Source: Diospyros lotus
Lineage: Eukaryota > Streptophyta > Magnoliopsida > Ericales > Ebenaceae
NCBI RefSeq assembly: GCF_014633365.1
Contig: NC_068340.1
Location: forward strand, 36,170,328-36,234,327
Length of the DNA stretch: 64,000 nt
Direction: 5' to 3'
Below, piece by piece: positions 56,381 through 64,000 of this stretch (positions within the stretch are counted from its first letter, which is position 1; every line of letters begins with the position of its first letter). Under the pieces are notes generated by a model. The model saw only the letters and a program-made list of their open reading frames with translations, did no database searches and was not told where the DNA came from. The position numbers and the translations under genes are program-made.

Positions 56381-59300
56381 ATTGAGAGAGAGAGAGAGAG
56401 AGAGAGCTTCTTAGTGCAAGGAGGAAGAAGAGGGCTTCCCTAAATAGAGAGGGGAGGGTAGGCTGAAGGGTTTGGGGACTTAGAATGGTAGAAAGTGACA
56501 ACTCAACGAAAAAAGAAAAAATATTGAGGTGATATATGCAAGGATGAAGCTGCACATGCAAATGTTGCAATTGTAGTGCCTAACTCTCACAGGACCCACA
56601 AAGCTTGCAGTTTTAATTCCTTGTTCCAATGCCTAGTTTACATGGCATGGCATGTGGCAAATTGTCTATCTGATTAACTAGCCTAAATTCATGGCAGTCA
56701 AACAGACAGCTAGCTAGTTAGTTTGTGTCAAATGGGCTATAGTGTGGACACATTAAATTGCATAGTTTGTGGTAGATCTGCAGCAATATATATTTTATAT
56801 CAACAGGGTCTTTTACACATTCCAATGGGAAGAGCCCCGAAGCTGATTAGTGCTCTCAGGCGCTACCCAGCAAGTAAATCTTCTTTTGAACCCTTTGAGG
56901 CCTTGACTCATCATTATAATAGCATATTTACGGTCAAAACAGTGCTTAGAAATGAGGTTTCATTTGGGACCAATTTTTTGTGGACGTCCTTTGGGGATTC
57001 TAGCCGTTTTTGTACTAAATTTTGTTTTTGTTTAGAGAGTTATTTTCGCAAGTTAAATTTATTTTTTAAAATAAATAATTTTACCGAAGCTTGTTCCATT
57101 CTTGTTTGCTATTTTTTTTGAAAAAAAATATAAGTGTTTGCATTTTCTTGAAAGAATTTTTTTTAAGATCAAGAAAGCAAGAATAGTTTAAAAAGGAAAA
57201 AAACTTTTTTACTATGATGGAAAAATAATTTTTAGGCAACTTATTTACATAAAACATAATATTTATTTTATTTAATATTATCATTTTTATAATGCCCACT
57301 AAAAAAGACCAAAATTTTTATGGTTTTTTAAGTATTACGAGACCATTTTATAACTTTTTGATTTTTTTTTCAACTATTGTCTTAAGCTTCTTTGAAAAAT
57401 AAAATAGAAATTAAGGAAAATAATTAGACAATAAAGTTTCTAATTTAGTTAAATGGGAACTTATTTGAAGAGACGTAACTCTTCATATTGGTCACATGTG
57501 AAAAAGTGTGAATCTTAAATGTGACTTTTTATCATTCATAAATAGATGAAAGGTCAAGACTAAAGTATTATAATTTTATGAAGAGAAAAATCTTCGAATA
57601 TTGTCACAAATAGATTTTATAATTAACTTTAGTTTACTCTGCAAGTGCTTTGTTATTAATCTTGAGATAATTTGACAGAGACTAATGACGTATCTTAAAA
57701 ATATACAAATTTATTCACTAATAAAGTTAAAGATATTATATGAATATTTAATTTTGACATTCAAAGTAATATTTTGTATTAATGTATTGTACATTTACAT
57801 TATTATGAAATATAATAGGCTTTATACATACGACGAACGCTTAATAATTTAAAATTTGGCATTTGATCTTTAATGTGTAAAAAGTTAATATTCGATATTT
57901 TAATTATTAAAAATTATTATTACTTTAAATTCTTATCGTAATTGAGAGTAAACAGAACTGTTATATACGTCACGTAGAATACTACGTTAACGAGACACAT
58001 CAAATTAAGTATTATACATTTATTGAATCTTAATATTTTACACATTAAAAATTAAAAAATATATTTCTTAATTGTTGAGGGACTGTCATGTGTATTAAGT
58101 CAATATAATATAATACATTAATGTATAAATATTATATGAAGTATCAAAATATATTAATATAAAAGTGTTCCAATTTAAAAGAAATTAGTGAGACTTTTGT
58201 TGCCTCAAAAGTGAGGAAAGAACCACAGCCTCCTAGGACTATGAGCAACCAATTTGTCAGCAATTAACGAGGCTCCTGAAATTAAGAGAGACCTATGAGC
58301 CCCATGTTTAGGCCACAACAAAAACAATGTGTCCATTATTTGTGTGGTGAAATTAATTAAGAGCCTTGAGATCTGCTTAAACTCCTATTCGGAACTTGCA
58401 ATTAATTAAAACCATGTTCACTTAATCAATTATCACGCGTTAACATCAAGCAACACAGACCATGTATCTGTCTGAAATTTTGCATCTTTTATAGCCTGGT
58501 TTTGTCACACTATATATATATATATATAAATCAACCACAAAAAGGATCATTACCACCCATCAAAAAATTAAAAATTAAAAAGAAAACGAATAAAAGGACA
58601 ATGACATTTGAATATGTTCGATAAAAGAAAAATGTGTAAAAAAAAAAAAAAAGTACGGACAGGTACAAACTCAATTTTTTTCTTAAAATTCGTGACTAAT
58701 TTACAATTTGTCACATCACATGGGTACTCTCCTTAAATCACGTTAGTTAGTTTACTTGGAAAAAAAATTATGTTAGTCCGATGGAATAATCATTAATTAA
58801 AACCCGCCCTGAGCTTCCGGAAAACGCCGGCTTTAAATATATAGAATCAAGTTGTTTATTATTGTAAAGCCATCAAAATCATATGGGTAGTAGAAAGATT
58901 TAATTAGACATTGCTTGTATAAATAGAAGATGGAGATTGGAGAGGAATTTGATTAATTAATTAATTGAGGACCCAGCTGCATGCATGCATGTTAGAAGCA
59001 CATGCAAGCAGCAGCGGGGGATACGGGCCTGCCATGGCCATGCATGCTATATATATATATATATATATATGCTTGCTTCGGGACTCATAATTTTCAATGA
59101 ATAATCAAACACCATTAATATTGATATGATGCCAAATTAGAAAGAAATTGTTAATTGAGCAATGAGCATGTGGGAAATAATAAATCAACCATTTTCTCAT
59201 TTTGTTTTTTAATTAAATAACTCACAAATTAATCACATGCACTAAAACAAATAAATTAATGTAAAAAATTATGTGTAATTAAATTTTACTTTTAATTATG

Positions 59301-61828
59301 ATATAAGAAACTATTATAATTCTTATTTTATATATGAAAGGAAAATAGATATGCATATGGTGGTGAGAGAAGGAAGGAATAATTAAATTGTTGATCCAAA
59401 TCCTCAAAATTGTCTGTTTTGGGTTGGAACAATATTAATTAATTATAGGGTGGAGCTCCTTGTATATATATATATCTCTGTATATAATAAATAATGATAT
59501 CATTTCTCTTTTATGTCTTGAATTCCTGACCAAATATTAACAAAAATAGAATGCCCAAGATTCAGTACTGAAACTAGGCTTTGCTGTCACTTTAAAATTA
59601 AAAAAAAAAAAAAAGAAAAAGAAATCGTTGGAACCAATTGATACCAGAGTTACAATTATAATATATATATTTTTATATATTCAAGATCACATTGTATCTT
59701 CTTCTTGTTAATATATATATTTACAGAAGGATCCCTTTTAATAGTTTTCATCAGAATAAAAATCACAAAACCATTGTTAAAGAGCATGAAAACAATTAAT
59801 GAGCATAAGATTTACGTGATTCGATCATAATATTTGATTTACATTCGCGAAAGGAGATAAATAATTTTATTATAAAAAAATTAAAATAATAAACTTAGAA
59901 ATTTCAACACACTCAATTACCCTCCCTAAAAATCAAAATACACTTCCAACACACAAAAAATCAAAGGGGCATTATCCAAAATGTTTGCTGCATTTATGTA
60001 AGTTGATTAAATAGGAAACAACGAAAGCGCCCTTCACAAGGGCTTGTCTCTCAGTTCCAATGGCCAGACAGTGTGTGTGTGATCTCCCAACACTGAAAAG
60101 AACGTAAGCAAAGAGAGTACTCTTGAATGGTTTGAACTCCCTATTCCCACTTAATATAAATACTAGAAAATCAACTCACAGATATGCGGGCTTAAATACA
60201 TAAATTACTTTTATATAAAAAATTATATTAATTTTTTGTTAATTTTAAAATATAATTCAAATCTATAATTGTAAGCAAATCATTTTTTTTTTCATTATAG
60301 TTGAGTTTTTAAAATAGTAATATATGTTGAATGAAATGTTTTATACTTCAATTACTTTTTCATTTAAATAAATTATATTTTTAACATTCATAAAACTTTA
60401 AAATTCTTTTGAATTTACTTTACCGCACCAAATTTATTTTGAATAATAAAAATGAGAAAATAGAAAAAGAATTTTTTTTTTTTTTATGATTTTAATGTGT
60501 GTCAATGTGATTTTATACTTATTCGAACATTATTAAAATCTTTTTAATAAAACAGTGTTTTAATTAGCTATTAGTTTTGATAGGTACGACTTATTCGAAC
60601 AGACACTCCACATGGAGCTCCATTGGGGGCCTACCATGTGCATGCATGCATGCATGGTCCATGAAAGTGCCATAAGTTTATATATATATACATATGGTCC
60701 AGAAGTAAAGTCTTCATATACGTTCCTGGTATATGAGTGTGTGTGTGTGTGTGTGTGTTGGAAAGGTGGCCTTTCTGATTTAATCTCAAGAATTGCAAAT
60801 GCTCTTTGGTTGGTTCATTATATATATATATGTGTGTGAAGAGAGAACGGAGATTATGCCTGCAAGTCCTTGGATTATAATTAAGAAAGACAAGGCACGG
60901 CAACAAATTCACAGTTCTTTTTCAGGTTCTCATCGTGTTGCTTTAATAAAGCAACATTGCGCGGGCAGACCATATGCAGCCATTAACATCTGGTTTCATG
61001 GCTTGGAAGAGACACAGTTTGGCGTTGGCCCCATGCATGTTGTTCCCGAACCAATAAAATTAGTAGCGTAGGAAAGAAAGACAGACAACTGGAGATGATA
61101 GCAGTGACGATAAATAAATATGCGTTTCAAAGTTTGTCGGGTAGGGTTTTGGATAAGCTTTTCCACTTCTGTTTCCTTTGTTTCGATTGCTTTCTGAATA
61201 TCAGTGTCACTCTAAATATCTAAACAATTAATTTATATCTTTGTTTTTGTACAGCTTCTATTTTTGTATAATAAAAACTTTTGCAATGGTTGAAACAGTT
61301 TTTTTAATCCATATAATTAATTGTTTTATTAATTTAATTAGTTGGTTCTTTTTTCAATCTGTGTTTTCTATTAAATATTAAATTTTAATTAATTATTTAT
61401 CCATGTTTCCCCATTAGTGGGAGGAAGTCATTATTAGGCAGAGGTGTTGGATAAATAAATACTGGCTAGCTAGCTCGCTATATATGCAATATGTTGTGAT
61501 TCAACACCACCCCTCATGTATCAAATATTAATTTTATACTAAGTGAAGTAAACTACCTGAATTTTATCTTTTTGATTTTATCAAGTGATAATTTTTTATT
61601 CAGTAAAAAAATTTATATAAATTCTAACTAATTATTTTTTATATGCTGTCGTATATCTTCTTTAGGATATTATAAGACATACTTAAAAGATTTTTCAATT
61701 AAGTTTTTCATTATAACATATATTTACAGAGTTTTTTCATATGGAGTCAAGAAATTCCAGCTTTATTTGTATTTTTATTTTTTTAATTTTGTTTTTTTGC
61801 AGGAAATGCCAGTTTGAATGAAGGCAAC

Positions 61829-61870
<42 letters not shown>

Positions 61871-62231
61871 TTGATACAACACATCAGTAGTACGAGTTGG
61901 TCAAATTGAGATACAAAATTAACAGAACAGTTCCCATGAATTGAGATATCTCGGATGAAAAAACCTAAAAAAAGAAACCAGGAACTCATTGCATGAAAGA
62001 TGCAACTTTCCGTCCAACCTTGTATTCCCACACACAGCACCAAAGAAAATGGTTTCTTTCGCAACGAAAAAGTGAAGAAATCAGGAATATCACCCAAGAA
62101 CCAAGTCAAAGCAGCAGCTCAAAAGACCTAAGGTTCCCAATTAAATTAACAAATGAATAAATCTGAACAAGTGGTGCTAAAGGTGTCAGCCTATGAACAA
62201 TTTAACAGAGCGGGTTGGTGTCACGTCTGGA
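56381..62231. other. Long AT-rich intergenic region, no gene found
   Basis: Holds the expansin promoter side (56381 to about 57000) and the bZIP 3' side. There are long AT and homopolymer runs, (AT)n at 59049-59071, CATGCATG clusters at 58980-58990 and 60640-60656, (GT)n at 60738-60758 and (GA)n at 61833-61867. An open frame at 60793-61071 has no recognisable motif and is not called a gene. Confidence 0.55.
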
Positions 62232-64000
62232 TCAAAATGTCGCACTGCTTTCACTGGCGGAAATAGAAGGGCCCTCAGATTTCACAAGATGAGAGCCTCT
62301 GGCATTGATGTTGAGGCCCTGCAATCGACCAAGCGAGTCCTGCTGCAACATCTCGGAGAGGGCCTGCGTCTGGGATGACACGAGCAGAGGGTGCTGGTGG
62401 TTCATCATGCTCGACTGGAGGGGATGGAACTGCGGCATTGCGTTCTGGGGGTCGCTTGGTTCTTGGTGCGGCTTCTGTGAATAGAAGGAAGAATGAGCAT
62501 ATGGAATATGCTGCATTCCGAAACTGTAAGTATCTGATGAGGATGTTATTTCTCCAGTTGCAATCTTGAGCCTTTCCACTTCTTGCTTTAGTGCTTCATT
62601 CAGCGCTGTAAAGTAGACATGTTATCTCATTCACGATTGCATATAATGAATTTTGGAAAAGACATGCAAAAAATAAGATAACAATACATATTGTAAAAAT
62701 CTGTAATGAGATTTGATAACTTGCCATCGCGTAACTGAGCCTGTTGCTCCATAGCTTGTAACCGAAGCTTAAGCTCTGTATTTTCATTGCTCAGACCTGT
62801 TGTATCTCTCTATGAAAGAAAACAAGAACACCATGAGCTCAAGTATTATATTCCAGTAGAACTAGAAAGCAATAGATATTGAGAAGTTCAAGAACAGAGA
62901 AAGAGGGTCTAGTTAAGTGGAGGTATGAAATACTGGAGGCTGTAAAAGAGATCACATGAAACTCATAACCCAAACTCATAACTCTCTATATTTCTAATTT
63001 TCTATTGGTTGGACCTGCTGTATCTTCTATATAAGAAAACAAGAAGGCCATGAACTTTAGCATATTCTGGTCCAATAGAACTAAAAAGACAATATATGTT
63101 GGGAGAGTTCAAGATAGAAAATTAGTCAAAAATGGAATTTTTTACAGCAATAGAAACCATAAAAGTTATCACATGAAGCATATAAAACAATTTCATTTGT
63201 CAAAACTGAAGGAAAGGTGTAAATGAGTTAACGGGTAAAGCGAATGAGGACTCGTTTGGCACCAGCCCATCTAAATTATCTTGTCAACTATCATTGGCAA
63301 TTTTCTCCTCATAATTGGCATAAGGCCCAAGGATTTCCTTTTATGCTGGCCTGGATGATCTTGGCTTAACAGAACTGAAAGGGATTGTCACAAAAACAAG
63401 GCAAATGATTTCCAAAACCAAAGAACAGAGAGATTTGTGTGTGTGTGTGTGTGTGGTGGGGGGAGAGGGGTGTACTGTTCCACATTCTTAGGAAACAGTT
63501 GGGAACAATCTTTGTAGTGCTGCACAAGAAACCTAACTGCATGAAAATCAAGACTTAAACACGGAAAGAATGAAAGCACAGAAGAATTAGGGCATTTGAT
63601 AAAGGGGAGAAGAACCTAATTGAGCAGCTAGAACAGTAATAGGGGAAAACAAACTAATCAGCCGCTAGAACAGGTGATCAAAATGAAACATCCTATTTTG
63701 TTAAGTCTTATAAAAAGACTTGTCTTTCATGGCATGAGAGAGAACCGAACAACCATGGATCTATGACTATCAAGAAGAAAAAACATTGAATTCAAGCACA
63801 ATTTGGTTAGAGCACTTAAACAATCGCACAAAACTAGAATCTAGTAAAGCAAACTATTTGCAAGCAGCAATTACCTGGAACAATGTGAGTTGTGCAGAAA
63901 GGGTGGTTGCTTCTGTTTGAAGGGTCAGAACTTTTCTTTCAAGTTCAGATATATAACGAGCTTTTCTCTCCTTTGAACGAGCAGCAGACTGCCGATTTGC
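62232..64000 (-). CDS. Group I bZIP transcription factor, 3' three exons
   Basis: DNA-binding regulator of the VIP1/RF2/bZIP18 class. Exons on the minus strand: 64000-63875 (open upstream), 62809-62725, 62605-62232 (stop TGA). The first visible exon begins in the basic region: [20 protein letters not shown], with Lys where other bZIPs have the invariant Arg (N-x7-K), the hallmark of group I. A long leucine zipper follows: [20 protein letters not shown], then [20 protein letters not shown] and [29 protein letters not shown]. The C-terminal tail of about 100 residues is Gln/His/Ser-rich and ends [11 protein letters not shown]. The intron between 62725 and 62605 starts with GC rather than GT. 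The tail ([14 protein letters not shown]) and its place next to the expansin gene suggest a bZIP18/52-type member. Confidence 0.95.

Noticed and set aside
59446..59470. TGGAGCTCCTTGTATAT and a second GGAGCTCCATTGG at 60615 resemble the 5' arm of miR159/miR319 precursors
   Set aside because: I found no complementary arm of the mature miRNA type within a few hundred bases, so no hairpin is supported.
60793..61071. 92-codon open frame on the plus strand
   Set aside because: No recognisable motif, neighbouring AT and GT repeats, and no splice or codon evidence.

Overview
This is nuclear DNA from a flowering plant. Six protein-coding genes are split by introns with GT/AG borders. Plant Ty3/Gypsy LTR retrotransposons primed by initiator tRNA-Met, RTE-type LINE fragments, tRNA-derived SINEs and many CT/GA, AT and poly-G tracts surround them. 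The large introns and dense repeats suggest a medium to large genome, perhaps a woody species. I cannot name the species.

Layout. 237-4872 (+): the 3' six coding exons of a GH27 alpha-galactosidase. 5717-8852 (-): a complete mitochondrial Mn superoxide dismutase (228 aa), tail to tail with the previous gene. 8853-15560: an AT-rich intergenic stretch with inverted-repeat elements, a foldback, a LINE relic and a tRNA-like repeat. 15561-37339 (+): a complete reticulon-like gene (232 aa). Its fourth intron is about 18 kb and holds a decayed Gypsy element (19798-25223), a second LTR element on the minus strand (25806-31917) with a third LTR element inside its LTR (25921-28573), a probable solo LTR and a SINE inside a SINE. 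38634-46519 (-): a complete macro-domain protein with a transit-like N-terminus. 46520-55282: AT-rich intergenic DNA with an LTR-like relic, a probable hAT-type MITE and tandem repeats. 55283-56380 (-): a complete alpha-expansin (253 aa). 56381-62231: AT-rich intergenic DNA with no gene found. 62232-64000 (-): the 3' part of a group I bZIP transcription factor, running off the window.

The genes do not form a pathway. They are ordinary euchromatic plant genes: cell wall and galactoside metabolism (alpha-galactosidase, expansin), mitochondrial superoxide detoxification, ER shaping, ADP-ribose chemistry and transcription. From memory, macro protein / expansin / bZIP matches the Arabidopsis order At2g40600-At2g40610-At2g40620, and reticulon next to MnSOD matches At3g10915-At3g10920. 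The window therefore looks like an old conserved gene neighbourhood expanded by repeats.

The most interesting signals are: a Gypsy element in which 18 of the 22 in-frame stops I placed are TAG, in contexts expected from C-to-T decay at methylated CHG sites; a 78-bp tandem duplication that copies the 3' splice site and exon start of the reticulon gene; a GC-AG intron in the bZIP gene; a chimeric non-autonomous LTR element with an unrecognised coding-like core; and a retroposed SINE with a 17-bp target-site duplication. I saw no undescribed defence-like or enzymatic system.
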